From Nepenthes gracilis (Eukaryota > Streptophyta > Magnoliopsida > Caryophyllales > Nepenthaceae): a stretch of DNA of 64,000 nt. Both the position numbers and the translations under genes were made by a program. The stretch is from NCBI GenBank assembly GCA_033239525.1, contig BSYO01000016.1:6087045-6151044 (forward strand), in the 5' to 3' direction. Under the pieces are notes generated by a model that was not told the DNA's origin, did not search any database, and saw only the letters and a program-made list of their open reading frames with translations. Shown here in pieces: positions 39,401 to 54,400 of this stretch (within the stretch, counting starts at the first letter, position 1; every line of letters starts with the position of its first letter).

Positions 39401-42400
39401 GATTATTTCCTAGCATCCAACTCACCATCAAATTGACGTTCATCCCATCGATTGATTCTCATGTCTCACTTATCACTTACTCAGGTAGGATCATTAAAAG
39501 CACCTCATCCCATAGGGAACTCAGGCTCATCTCCATCAACAGGAACTGTGTAGGCCACTCATGTTCATAACACAATCCTTGATATTCCCCACACTACATC
39601 ATGTACAGTAGGGGTCCCGACAATCATGAAGGTAACACATTTCGTAATGCATCTTAGTCACTTGAGCATACTCAAATGAGTCAACACTGGGGCCTCGACA
39701 AGCAACATACTCGGCAACCATAATATTTATTTCAAGAAGAACGGTGTTGCCTCCTTTTGTGCTTCAAGCAGCACAAGCGTTTACTCATCTCGAGACTCCC
39801 AACTTGTCTCTTGCCTTGAGAAAGTCATTCACCCAAGTGTGAATACAATGACACACCATGAGCATGGTGTCACCTCCTTTCATGCTTCAAGCATCACAAG
39901 CATTTACTTATCTCAAGTCTCCCAACTTGTCTCTCACCCCGAGAGAGTCATTCACCCAATTGTGAATACAAGAACACACTACAAATGCCACTAAAAGTCT
40001 AAACCACAATCGCAAACAGTATCAACTCTACCGGGTTCTTCATACCTTACTAAATAGTGTATACTCAACATCCAGTCTCATGGAAACTCTCGGTTGTCCT
40101 GTTGATATCCTGAAAGTCTATCACCCATCACATGCTAGCTCACTTAGGTGATATGTAGTATCTCAACTCACTACGACACCCCAGGGGTGGTGCAAAGCTT
40201 GAACACGATATTCACATTCAGCCTTTAGAGGATATATTAGACATTTATAAGATCTCCAAAAGTGACATGTAGTGTCTCAACTCACTACAACACCCCAAGG
40301 GTCATGGAAAGCATGAACACAATGTTCACATTCATCCTATAGAGGATATATTAGGTATTTATGAGATCTCAAGAAGTATATGTCAAATTACCCCAACTTC
40401 CACAATAAAGTATTTAATTTTTCTGCAACCCTAAAATTCCGTTAAAATTTACCATAATTCATAAAAGAAATCAAGAATGTGGATAAAATTACTAAAAAAT
40501 TATTCAAGGCCGATCAAATTTTGACACAAAGCATTAGTTCAGCTACAAACTCCATTTCTCTAATTGGAAGCAACCCAGACAATTCTTCTTAAAAAACTTC
40601 TTTAAACTCTTGAACAATAGGAATATTTTCCATTTTCATCTCTTTATTAGTACCATCATTAACATACAAAAGAAAGCCTTGACACCCATTTTGGAAAAGA
40701 TAATAAGCTCGAATGTTGGATACCAAAGGAGATGGACAACTCCACTATTGCCCATAAACTAAAATGGTGACTGATTTGGAATGGAAAAGATAATTATTTT
40801 CTGGAGACAATCAACACTAGAATGATATGCAAAGAGCTAATCCATCCCTAGGCTGATGTCAAAATCTAGTTTTTGCAAGAGGCAAAGATTTACAATAAGC
40901 CCCTAATTTGCAGTTTCCAAGGTATGATGGATAGAATCAATTAGCTAACAATGAATCACCACTTAGAGTGGCCACATTTAACCCAATTTAGAGACTTACT
41001 TCTTGCTTTAAAATATTGAGTAAAATTTAAAGAGAAAAGAATGTGTAAAATCAGGATTAATAAGCATATGGCTTCAGTTTGAAAATTTAGAAGAGCACCA
41101 TCAATACTAAATTTTAAAGCTTTGACATCTTCTCTTGTGATAGCAAACCCCCTCCCTTGCACACTAGGATTTTGTTGTTTTGATGATTTCTGAAGAAAGA
41201 AGCAATTTGTCACCAAATGTCCACCTAGTCTCAACTAAAACAAGCTCCCATCTTCTTTTAGGAAGGTCATCATCCATGATTATCACCACAATAAACAAAA
41301 TGCTGATTCGGACATTACTGCAGCATCTCATTTTAGGTTGATTGGCAATGTTTGCACTTTATGATTCAATTCACTAGCTCCTACAGCCATATTCCATAAA
41401 AATTATCTTGCTTTTGTATTTTGTCTTTGTAACACCCAACAAATCCTCCTTTGGAAAAATTCCTCTTTTCATCCATCTTCAAATTTTCAACCTCCTGCCT
41501 CAGCAACGGGAATACAGTACGTCAACAACATGATCTCAACTTCAATGGTGTCAATTGCTTTCTAACTTCATCGGCAAGGCCTTGCAGAAATTTCGTTGCC
41601 ATTTTAGCTTCATAAGAAATCAATTGAGTTGCATAAAATAGTTTTACCATATTGCATCAACTTTCACATACTATTGTAATTAGATAATTGTAGCATGATC
41701 TAGTAAAAATTGTGTGGTAAGTTGGCACTAGTTCAAAACTTGTTCTCTGTGTTCATTTTTTTTTTTTTTTTTTTTTTTGACTTTTGACTATTGAAAAAGT
41801 GATTCTTAACACTTGAAAAGGCACATCCTACTGTCACTAGAGATTTAATAGCTGCAATTAGTCTTTTAAAGTTGATTAAAAATTAGACTTGTTTCAACCA
41901 CTCAAGTCTGTCCACGTGTAATTTGACTAGTTTAGCCTATTTGACACTTGTGCACGTGGTAACTTATTTGAGAATGACACAGGAGTTTCTGAGGAAAGAG
42001 TTATCTAGATTTAATGCTGCACTTATAGCATGAGATGGAAAATCTGAACATGGGATGGATCAACAAGAAGATGTCAACTTGTAACATGAGTTGTAAATCC
42101 TAAGCATTGATGTCCTTTTTGCAACCATATAGATGTATGGCCTGCTTGCTATGGCAACAAGGAGAGAAAAGAGAGGGGGAGTAAATCACAAGTAAAACTG
42201 AAGAAATAAAAAGTTTGGCACAAAAAATACAGACTGCACAAGTAACAAACAGATGAAAGCTCCACATATGCTAATTGAATTTAAGTAGACATCTATGGTT
42301 TCTTCTCCTTTTAATTGTTTCAGCCCTAAATTTGCCATCTTGCTGCAACCACTCTTTTTAAGTGCTGCTTTTCCCAAGATGTTGCAATGGACTCTTTGTA

Positions 42401-45400
42401 ATTTTAGAGTTGATCTCTCATGTTTACCCATAAATTTGTAATTTTATAGTTATTCCCTAAATTTTCCACCTTATTGCTAGCATTCTTTTCATTGCTATTT
42501 TTGCTAAGAAGTTCTAATGTTCAATTTGAAATTTTAGAGTTACTCTCGTCCTTATCTTTTGCTTATTGAAACCTTCTTGATTGGACATGCATGCGTCCAT
42601 TTTAATTTGGGAGCACAACTCATCTAATGATCATGTTAAAAATTTGGCCCTTACTTCTTAGGGCATAATCGATTGCTTCCATCTTCCTGACAAAATTCTT
42701 TTTAAAAAGAACATAAACAGAATAACCTATGATGGCCTACAGGTATCGCCAAAAGTGAATCAAAATGATGCATATGCTGATGCCTAGCAATATAGTTGGC
42801 CCCATTCATGATTATGAAGGCGAGTTGGCATCACTTGCTTTAACAAAGGAGGAATTGGCTCCATTTAACGGGATACTGGACAATTGACCCATCCAAAAGG
42901 GTTTAAGCATTGGCAATAAAATGGCCATGTAAGAAACATATTGAACTAAGGAATGTGAATGATACCATTTTTTTTAATCCTGTCTTACAAAACAGAAGTA
43001 AATTCAGATTGCTATTATCTAAAATCCATGTAATTGAGCAACATAAATTACCAAAAAAAAGTTATTGAGCATCATCCACAGATGTATCATGAACTTTCCA
43101 TTCTTTTGATTTATTATCACCTATATGGCTTCTTGATTTTAACTAATAAAATTGTTCTCTGCTTGTTTCTCGCGATTGCCCAAATTGATGATACCTTTGA
43201 ATGCCAATCTAAATAACTCACATTTGATGTGTAACTATAGGTGTTTACTTATTGACTTGTTGGCTCACTCCTAATATTATTACCTTTTCGGAGTATCAAA
43301 CCTGCTAGCTTTTGGGAGGGAACTACAGTAAAGAAGAGTATTTTTGGAAATCTTTATTTTCCACAAGGAAAGTTATGTAAACTATAAAGTTTCAGCTTGA
43401 GCTAGATTTTGGTTATAGTATAAGAAATTTAAAGTTTGCTTTTTTATTACCCTAGCATTTGAATAATTTGTGGGATTCACATCATAACTCAAGATTGGGA
43501 AGCTAGGTCTCAGAATGTAACAATGAATCCAACAAATCTTACATAGTTAACAAAGCCTACATATTCCACTAAGATTCGCAACTTACATAATCTATTCATA
43601 ATACACATATACAAATAGGGACAAAGGAAAGAAATAAGTCCCCAGAATAATGAAATGTAGAATGCACCTTCAATTCTTCAGCCATTAGTTCATTGTTTGT
43701 ATTCTGAATCCCTTGTTTCACAGCAATTTTTGCCACTAAACTTTTCTCCCAAAGTGTAATTATGGCAGCTGCCAAACCTTGATGATGCCTATTTCTCCCT
43801 ACATAAAATCCAGATAAATTGATGAGATCAAAATACAAAAACTAAAATTAGCATTTATAGAAGGAAGAATAGTACCAAGCGCAAAATGACAAGGTAGTGA
43901 CTTTGCAAGTTTCCGCAAGTTGGTTAGCTCTGCATTGGTTAGTCGTGCTCGCATTCCGGTGGGAAGAAGTCTGAGTGGAGGTTTGAAGCCAGGAATGGTT
44001 TGAGGAAGTAAATCCCCATCAACAGGTGGTACCCCAGTACCCCACCAATCAACAAAGGGAGGGCCTAAACCATCTAACAGGTTGACAAACTCAACTTCCT
44101 CATCTGTCATGTTATTATGACACTTCTGATGCATAATAGTCGCTGAACAGTTTTGAACATTGGAACAAACAGAGTCTCCTTTACTAGTTGAAAAGCTGTC
44201 TATAGAAGATACATCTGGGACAAAAGGAAGATCACCAACTCTATCAACATGATGTGATCTAGATGCTGGCCCTTCATAGTTGCTTCCTCGGTATACCACC
44301 ATGACACTGCCAGATCTCCATATAACTAATCCACCTGTTCGGCGCTGAGCATTAAAACAACTTATAACAATTTTGATGAAATGGAGACAAATGACCTTAA
44401 TAAAGTTACCAAATGTTCATCAATAACATATAAAACATAAATTAAATCCAAGCAACCAGAAATTTCATGACAGCATGTAAGGAAAGATTCCACAATTGTA
44501 CCAATAATAGTGAATGTCCAGTATTCAGATTTCTGTTTAACAGACCACCTGAATTTCAGTTCTTGACAAAAACCTGATACAAATAACTGATCTAATAAGA
44601 AGGGTTTCCCTCAAATGCCATGACCTTTTTATCCCCTAATCCTACTTAAGTTGCTGACCACATTCTGCATATGATTTGATGCAGTACAAGCCACCGATGA
44701 AGCTGCCAATCTCATTAAAGCCACCACTAGGAATGATCTTCAAAATCACTCACAGCTGCCATGTGCCTTTGATAAAGGAGATGAGCTCAAGAACATTAAT
44801 TGGTCAAGTGCTTCTAATGCCATCTTGTTACAATTCCAAATGAAGCAAAGCAGTCCCAAGGCCCTCTTGGAAAAAATCAGCCGCCCTTCATTACAGCCCT
44901 TCAGTCCTCTGAACAGCAGCCCCCTTCCCCTTAAATTAGTTAGTTGTTTTAATTTGTAGGAGAGTTGAGTGATAAGAAATATTTCCCTTTTTAAGAAGGG
45001 TTTAATCTCTTAAAGAGTCATTGATCTTCTGATCAGTGAGTGAGCCCCAATCCTATAAGTGGGTGAGTCCTTGGGTAGATGATGGAAAGCCAAGCGATTC
45101 CTTCCCATTTTTTAACCTCCCCACCGGAAGATTACCCCCCCTATCCCCCTTTATCCTCTTTCTTTCCATCTCAGCAGATTAATCTCCATTTCCTGCCCCA
45201 CTAATAGGCTCAATTAATACAAGTGTGATTTCCTTATTTTGTTAGTTATCCTTAAATTATTTTCATCAAAATCTTCGTGCATCATGATTGATGACATGCA
45301 AACATGTCAAATTACATTACATACTTTACTGAAATTTCAGTTCATTGACAACTCTAATCAGGCAATGTTTCCAAATATGATTTTAGTATGCCAAATATAT

Positions 45401-48400
45401 GAGTATGTTTGTGTTCGTGTGTGCCCCTGTGTTTATGCATATAGTTGAATTTCAAAAAAGAAACCGTTGGACTTATGCTATCTCATACTCTTCTTTCACA
45501 TCACAAATTTAATTTATATGCAATTGATGCGTAGGTGAACAAATGAGTGGTATTTTTACATAATTTTCTAACAGAACAAAATTTTGACTTTATCTTAAAG
45601 CAAATAATGACCATTTGACTATAGATTTGGGAAGTATGATCCAAATGAATAGTTTATTCATTCCAATAGTGTTTTGTAAAATTCATAATCCATAAAATTA
45701 TTCAATCACATAAGGAAAAAATTTGACTAGCGCCAATTGATCATTTCCTATCGTGTGGGTGGGGGGTTGAGGGGTGGTGCTGCCAATGTATTGAGAGATG
45801 ATGAGGGTGTTGGAACAAAATGCAAATGGATTTGGCATTTCATTCATTTTATCACAGCACACTAAGAGCTCCTCCAAACAACGATAGATGAATTCCCTAA
45901 AGCAACAATAGGATTGCTATATAGGCTTAGCAATCCATTTAACACACATCCTCCATGAAGCATATCTAGGAAGAAGAGTTAAAATCATGGATAAAAATAT
46001 CGGCCAATACAATATATATCAACTGGTATATATTAGTATCAAAGTCTCCCGATACGGATATTCACCAATACTGCAACAATATTGCGATATGTTTTCGTAT
46101 CAGCCAATATAATATATTGGTCGATATTTGACCGATATATCATCTCATATGATTCTGACAATCTACAATTTTTATAATTGTTTTCGTCTAATAAATTCGA
46201 TACCAATATATATATTATTTGATATGTTTGACAACAATACAACTGCAACCGAAAACTATATTGATATCGATATTTTCATCTATGTTCCAAATGCATGATA
46301 CTGAAATCAAATGAAGAGAAGACGTTTACCTCTCCACTAATTGGCAAGAATGGACGACAATGATTAGTAGAAAACGAAAGAGGGAAAATGGGATAGAACT
46401 AGAAAATTTGTAAACTTATGCAATTGATGTCTACAGGTCAGTAGGGAAGAAATCAATAAAAGCTTAGGCAATGGCAACACGCCCTATATGACTATGCCTC
46501 AATGACAACGTAGCTACTCTTTGATGCTGAGCTATCTTCAAACCAAGTGGCACCGCATGGTATTGTCACTCAATTCACTCCTGATGTGGTGTATCATGAT
46601 GATAGGTATTTTATTGTCCAATTGGCATGTGATGAGGACAAAGGAAGATTATGCAGATAGAAATTTTTACTTTGAGTCTAATCCCATTAACTAATATTGA
46701 ATGGAGTCCAGATTTTAAATTTCAGGAAGAAAAGGATCAATCCATCCTAATTTTGATGCAAATTCCATACCTTAAATTGTGATATTGGAGCAGCAGTGTG
46801 TAATGTCAATTAGAAAGTTCTGTTGGACGCCAATATGTACCTACTGATGCCTTAACTGCATTGAAGAAGAAGATTACTTTGTCACATATTAGCTTAATCA
46901 AGGAGTCAACACAGCAGCTGCGAAGACCACATCAGCAATAAACAACAATTCAGCAAGCAGCCAATTAGATTAATAAGCAAGACAGGCCCACGGCAGTCCA
47001 ATTGCCACTATAGCAGCGAAGCACAAGCAGATAAATGAGTTAAGATCATCAACCATCAGCAATAGAGTCTATTACATAGATGTATGGCTTATAATAAGCC
47101 ATCAGCAATCTCAATGTCAGATAGAGTTGGTTAGTTGAGGAAGTGGTTTATGGCGTGCCAAGACAAATGCAATCAAGCCAACGATTATGTGAAGTATAAA
47201 TAAAATGTATTGTATTGATTGACAGATATGCCATAAATAAGAACCCCTTGCTCTCGGATAAAATACTCGGCCTGTCTACTTCTTGTATTCCCTTTCTCTT
47301 CCTCTAACTTCTCATCCTCTTCTTTCTTCTCAACCTCATCTCTTCTCTCAAAAATCCAAGAAAAAACACATTTCCCATAGATTGTAGCTTGCATCACGAA
47401 TGACAATATCAATACCTGTATCAGTCATGGCCCAATCAATTGACACGTATCAGTATCAGGCCATACCAAATGCAAGTTTTTTTGTGAATCGCAACTTATT
47501 AGGAAAATCTCAACTGATATAGGCTACTATATTAGAAAATATTGCATGTAGCGACTCAAGTGTCACAATATCTCGCTAATACGACAACCTATCATGATTT
47601 TGTACAATATTGGGAAATACCGGTATCACAGGACCCGATAATGATATTTCATTCCATGAGCTTGCTACATCACAATTGGTATAAGATTCTTGTTCATTGT
47701 CATCATCCTCTAAATTGCGATCCTAATGCCTCAAAATTTTCACATCCAATGGCAAAAAGACGCTCTCATCCAACAACATATTCATGATCAATTCAACTCC
47801 AAAAATTCTGAACCCACTTCATTAAATGAGTAGAAACAGCAATTTAACATACCATGGAGAAAAGCGTTGTTTGTGTCCATTTGGTGAAGTAACCAACCAT
47901 GTAAAGCAGCAATTTAAATGATTGTAATCATTTATGCTAACATAGAAAATATCTCATCATAGTCTACTAACCCTTATTTCTGCATGTTGCCAGGAATAAC
48001 AAATCAAGCTTCATCACGATCCTGGTCAGATTGAAGCTTAACAGTGTAAAACCCTCTAAATGCAATGAGAATAACAGTCAAAGGACAAGGATAAGATCCT
48101 ATGTACAATTCTCTTGAAGAGCCTAGAATTCCTCTTACATTGCCTTCTGCCAACACTAATGTTTGACAGCATGTGAGATTGCGACGAAATTGAAATAGCT
48201 GATAATGTAGCATTGACACCATACCAATCAAGAGGACAAGATACTCTAGTGGATCGTCGAAGAGTATATTGAACAGGCTCATCGGTGAATCGATCTCTGG
48301 AAGGGACAAAGATGGACGATGCACGATGTCGGGCTTGAATAGGTCAAGAGGAGTTACTTCATCAAAACTTGGTAGAATCAAAACCAGAGGAGGGATTCAG

Positions 48401-51400
48401 CATGAGTAACAAAGAAACCTTGATTTTCGAAGAAAACATTTTGATAAATGCAAAGTTCAGTTGACTGCGGACCATAGGAAACAAGAGCTTTTTGAGAAAC
48501 ACTATAATTTATCATTCTTGCCGTGTTCATGAACTTTCTAAACAGTCAAGAGAGATGCTAGCAATACTATAGCATAGAGAATGTTGGAAAATTCTACCCA
48601 TAAATTCTAAAAGCCTAAGAAATGGCCTTGGATAGAGAGTTTATCCTAAAGAGTAATTAGCAATGTCATATTCCAATAAGAAAATCAACAGATCCTAATA
48701 TCCAGGTCACCTTCTAAGCATATTTGAACCTCATTGGGCCAATTTCATAGAATCAGTAAGATCCCGGTCACTTTCATCAATGTAGACCCACAAATCCTAA
48801 CCAGTAAAGTGAACAATAAATGAATTAGCATTGTTCATTGCCATATTCCTACAAAAGATTATTGTCAAACAAAACCTTATTGTCTAAAGCCCACAAGATA
48901 CGTAGGAGAGAAAAAAATTAAATTCTGCCAAAATGACTGGAAGTAAATAAAAAAATAACCTAGCTTGGCGCTGAGAAAGGGAAAAAGAAGGTAGTGTTGC
49001 CTGACTGAGAGTCAAAAACCAAGTGACAAAAGTGAATAACAGAGAAGACACCTTCTCCAAAAGGCGATTGTGCTGATGATGGCAAGGAAATCCACAACTG
49101 ACAAGTCACCTAAAGAACTAGGATTCACCAAAGATTGTGGGAACAAAAATTGCCCCTCTAGTTGACAGCAACTACTATGGAGATAAGGCACTGGGATCGT
49201 TGCTGCAAGCAACACTTCATAAATCAAAGATTGGAATAAGGGGCTCCAGCAACCTTAAATCAAGACACTATTATCCCCACTAGGCCTAATATAACAGGCC
49301 ATTTTCATGACTAGAGCCTGTGGCCACTATCATATGACGACAATTCCACCATTATGTCAAGACTTCCTTTCCATGTGACCTGCCTGTGGCCACTATCATA
49401 TGGCGACAACTCTACCGTTATGTCAAAATTCCCTTTTCATATGACCTATAATGTGAACTATGTACTATAACAATTGAAAAATATGATGATGACTAAGAAG
49501 TAAGAACTCAACTCTTTCTCAGATTGAATTCCCCTTCTGTCTACTTCTTGAATCCCCTCACGCTAATTTATCATCCCCTTCTTCCTTCTCAAGTTCTCAA
49601 CCCCACTTCTTCTCATAAAAATTAAAGAAAACACACTTCGTAGGACTATAGCTTGCTACATCACATAGTTATGATGAAATATCTGTTGAAATAGACTGAA
49701 TGCCACTTTGATGATCCTGTGAAAATTAAAAAGCAAAAAGTGTGGTCTTATAGCTGAACATAGAATATGAATAGAGGTTAAAATTCTGCTTGCTTTGTTT
49801 AAAGTGGGGCATACTACTGTTGTGGGTACAACCAATTATGATTTGAAGTATAGATGAAAATATCGGTCGCAGCCATATTAATATCGGACATATTGAGCAA
49901 TACATATCAGTATTGGATATATCGAAAGAAAAAATTTCTATATATCGAAAAAACTGACAAACAAATATCGGCCAATATATCGTGATATATCGTCCATATG
50001 ATAACATATTGTGAGTTTGCCACGGCATCAAGGGTTGATACCGATATATCAGATATCGAACAATATTGATATCGAACAATATTTTTATCAATGACTTGGA
50101 GACAAAACAGCAGCTATGTTCTGGTCATACTGCTACTCGACAGCCTGCTAGTGAGGAAGATAAGGTGAATGCTGGACTCCTTAACAATAAAAAGGGTAAC
50201 CAGCCGGGATGCTAATGCAAGCAGCTTCACTGGGAAGATGGAGCAGATTGCCAATGATGTGCAGAAAAGTTGAACCGAAAAACTTGGTTAATTATTTTTC
50301 TACCTCGAGCAATGAGCAGGACAACCAACTTAATGGTTCAGAAATAAGACTAAAAGTACAATAGTCTTGTCAAAGAAATATACTAAACTAGAAAGTCCTC
50401 AGCAGACAAATAGGTAAAAAAACATCCTCACCAATAATCATAGGGGGCTCAAAGTGAAAAGAGTAAGTTGAGGCAAATATGGAGTTTTATAGCCCTTAAC
50501 TATTTTTCTTCCCCCCCACATGTGCTCCCCTTCTAGCATTTCGGTGAGCCGCTCCGCCTAGAGGCCGTCCAAAGCATGTATGCTCAGTTCTTTGAATATA
50601 TTCTCCTAGTTGGTCATGAAAAGACCGTTTCGGTCCCAAATCGTACAATCAATGTTTCGTCTCCCACAATAAATTAGCGGAAGTAGTACACAATCAAATA
50701 CTCAATACATGTAAAAAGTATTTGTATCTAGATAATACAATCAATAAGAGCATAAAAACAAAGGAACAAAAATAATAAAAAGACAAGCTTTTTGGTGACG
50801 AAGTGAAAACTCGATACCTACAGTAATCGAGAAAAACTCTCCTGGCTTCAACGGCGAGGGAAGAAATGCACTATGAAAATCAACTTATAGACGGGGTGGT
50901 AACAACGCGCTAACCTAGCCGACTTACTCCCGTCTTTTGATCCCTACCAAGGAACTCCCTGAATTTGCCCACGACAACAGAACCGGAAGCCTTCCGGTTT
51001 TCACATCAATCTTCCCTCTCGAGCCGCTTAAATTTCCAAACTCACTGGATCCCAGTATTCACGCCACCAACGTCGCCGCAAAGGTTAACAGGCTGGAGAA
51101 GAGAAAACAAGATGAGGGAGGGAACACTTTGTCAATGGAGCACAATCATTGAAGAGAAGTGTTCTTGAAAACAGAGCACGAAACAAATGGATATTCAAGT
51201 GAGAAGGCTCCTCAAAAATCTGCCAAGATCCCTAGGGGACAAAATATAAGGCCACAAGATATAGAAGTCCCAAAAATTTCAAATTAAAAAAATGGCCATT
51301 AGACACACGAAATCCCCGCCGCTCGAGCGCCGGTCGAGCGCTCGGCGAGTGATGGCTGGGGCTCAGGGCAAATGACCCCACGCCGCTCGAGCGTCCGGTT

Positions 51401-54400
51401 CACAAAATGGTGCTCGAGCCCGCTTCGGGCGCTCGAAGATGGGAGGCGTGCTTTGATGGCGCCTCGGGCGCCCATCGGGGCGCCCTTCCCAGGATAGTGA
51501 GAAAAACGTGACACGGGATGGTGAGAAAAGGCGGGAACACTGGAATTGAATGATGACAATCTTCGGCATGAAACGGATAAAAAGCTTTCAGGCCGATATG
51601 TTGTCGCAGTTACCGAAAGCGCCGACAAGAGACTAAATAAACAACCTGACACGGTCACGGAATATGCCAACTAAAAATATACCTAATAGGTAATAAGCTA
51701 GTGAACCTCCCATAGAACGACTAACTGATCGCCATCAACGGTGACACAGCATTGCTAAACCTGCCCCTTACTTCATCAAGTGGCTAATCTGCAGGCCCCG
51801 GTTGCTCCATGACCAGGGATTGGATTCTTACAAGGAAGCATGTTAAAACAAGAAAGCTTAATAAGAATAAGCCAAAAGTTGTTACAGAAAATTTCGCATC
51901 CTAGACACATGCTATTCTTGATGTGCTAGATGCTGCCACTATAGATACAGGACCTGTCTCTCAATAAAGTAGATCATATGGAACGTGAAAGGCCAAAATT
52001 TAAGCCATTTACAGTTTGAGATAAAAGACTCTTAGCAAAAATAATAAGCTGGCTTAGTTAGATGCGCCTGCAACTATAGTTAAAGCCAAACTTACTAGTA
52101 AAGTGATGAATAAGATCACCAATGCGTGGTTTTCATTAACAGCTACAGTCATGCTACAAAAGGTAGAATTTGGGTATCATGGCATGGTACTGTTTAAATT
52201 CATTGCTGGTTCAAATCAACACGTACATTGTCTAGTCACTAAAAGGAAAGAATATTTATCAACTCACAGTTGTGCATGCACCAAATTCTAGATAATCTTA
52301 GGGCTATTTGTCACGCAATGACACTAATCGTCGATCACCCGCGCAACACTTGCCTAGCACACCCCAAGTGACTAGACAAGTCAGCCTTCCCTAATATGTT
52401 TCCACCCCAGAGACAAGACTTTTGGAGGAAGCACTATTTACTTTTAAAAAAGAGTATAATAGTATAAAGTACCTCTCCAACACTCATTCCCACAAGCTCA
52501 CTCCAAAACTTACCACTTGAGCTGTTCAAGACTAGCCACCCCCTTAGTTACACATCACTCCCTAACTTCACCTTACTTGACTTAACTTGAATTGCTTGCT
52601 CTCTAACTCCATGAGTTTATTGAGCTTGTTCCAAATGGGAGGAATTCATCCTTTTATATAAGAATACCACCTCCTCAATCAATGGATAGAATCATCCTTC
52701 CATCCTCCACTATGGATGGCTAAAATTCATCTTTTAGAGCATTATTCATAAATATCCCCCTTAAAAATACTCTAAAATCTCCCACTCCTCTCTTCTAGAG
52801 AATATTCTATAGTAAGTACATGCTTCCCTCCTTTTCTATAATTTTCTAGGCTACTCTAAAACTTTCTATAATTTCATAAACAATTATCTATCCTACGTAT
52901 ACAACTTTGTACACATAAGTTGATATGTAGGCATCCTCTGTCTGCGTGTTGCGTCTATATAGCACATAACCTCTATACTTCTCAGCTATCCAGGATATAT
53001 TGTTGATAACATGAAGGCTCTTGAGCTAGTTGTCATAAACTTTAAGGAAGCCTTGTAGGTTGAACAAAGAGACAACCATGCAGAATCCTCAGAGATTCTA
53101 GCACTATCGAGTCTGCTAGTTGCCTCGAGTATGGTTCCTTAGAAGATATCAGTTACAATTTACAAAGGTTGCTTTTACACATGATGTAATACAGTAAAGA
53201 TATCGGTGATAAAGGTTTCTTTTACACATGATGTAACTCAGTAATAGGTATGCTGAGATAGAGTTTAAGGAGCAAGCTAGATACAGCCCTATGTAATCCA
53301 GCTTGGATGATGAGACATAAAGATGTGGAAGTTTTCTTGGCACCTTTGTGCTTCAAGTTATTCTCCCAGCCTAATTGCTTTCAGGGATGTCATAATTGAT
53401 GGAATTCCTTTTAAATTTTGCAATATGCAGGCCTCTCATCATGATTTTCTGATAGTTGTGCAAGCAGCACAGAAGCAGCAGAACACCGGATCTAAGATGT
53501 TCAATCTGGTACAGAAATTCTATTCCCTCATGCAACATTTATCGAAGTTCAACCAACCTCACTTTTCAAATATTTCTGGGAGAGTAACCGAAGCAAGAGA
53601 TCTATTGATCCAAAGCAGCTGAATCTAGCAAGCAATCACTCTCAGAAACTTTTTGATGAACAAAAAGAACAACTGCATAAACTGAAATCTCTTCTCAAGG
53701 CTGACGACGAGTCTTCCAAACAAAAATCAAAAGGGAAATAGGTCAATCATAGATGTTAATGCAAAATACTTCTCTGCTGTTATGAAAGCAGAGAGGAACA
53801 AATTCCTTGACCAGGGGATGGGGCAGGAGAGATATATCTAATGAAAAATAAGAAAGAGTAGAGTCATAATAAAGGACTTAATAAAGTTCTTGAGAAGCCA
53901 GTCACTCTTTATTAAGTTAAAGAAGCTCATTTTGATATACATTATGTTAACGCGGCTGAAACTGATCATCACTTCTATTGCTTTTTCAAAAGGTCACGGA
54001 GTTGTGTTGGCAAGGAGTTCACGGCAGCTTTATGCCTTCTTCCAATATGGAAAGCTATTAATGGAGTTGAATGATACAACTCTTCACTACATCCCTAAGG
54101 TTAAAAATCCAACAAAAGTCTCGGACTATAGGCCTATTTCTTGCCGTTCTGTATTTCCGAAGCCCTCACAAATAGGCTGAAGAATTAGTAAATTCCAGAG
54201 CTTCTCAATCATGTTCTGCCTATTTTCATACAAGGGCCTTCTCAGAAAAAGTTTTATTGAGTCACGAATCAGCAAGAGGATATCTGATAAGCAGCATTTC
54301 AGGAAGATGTATTATAAAGATTGATCTGGAGAAGGCTTAATACTTTGTTAGCAGTAGCTTCATTGGCCATCTGCATGATGGATGTGTTTCTCTGCCAGTT

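Noticed and set aside
39172..39570. 132-codon frame similar to the frame at 54840-55121
   Set aside because: The similarity follows a DNA repeat present in both orientations. Neither frame has a start context, domain or conservation pattern of a protein.
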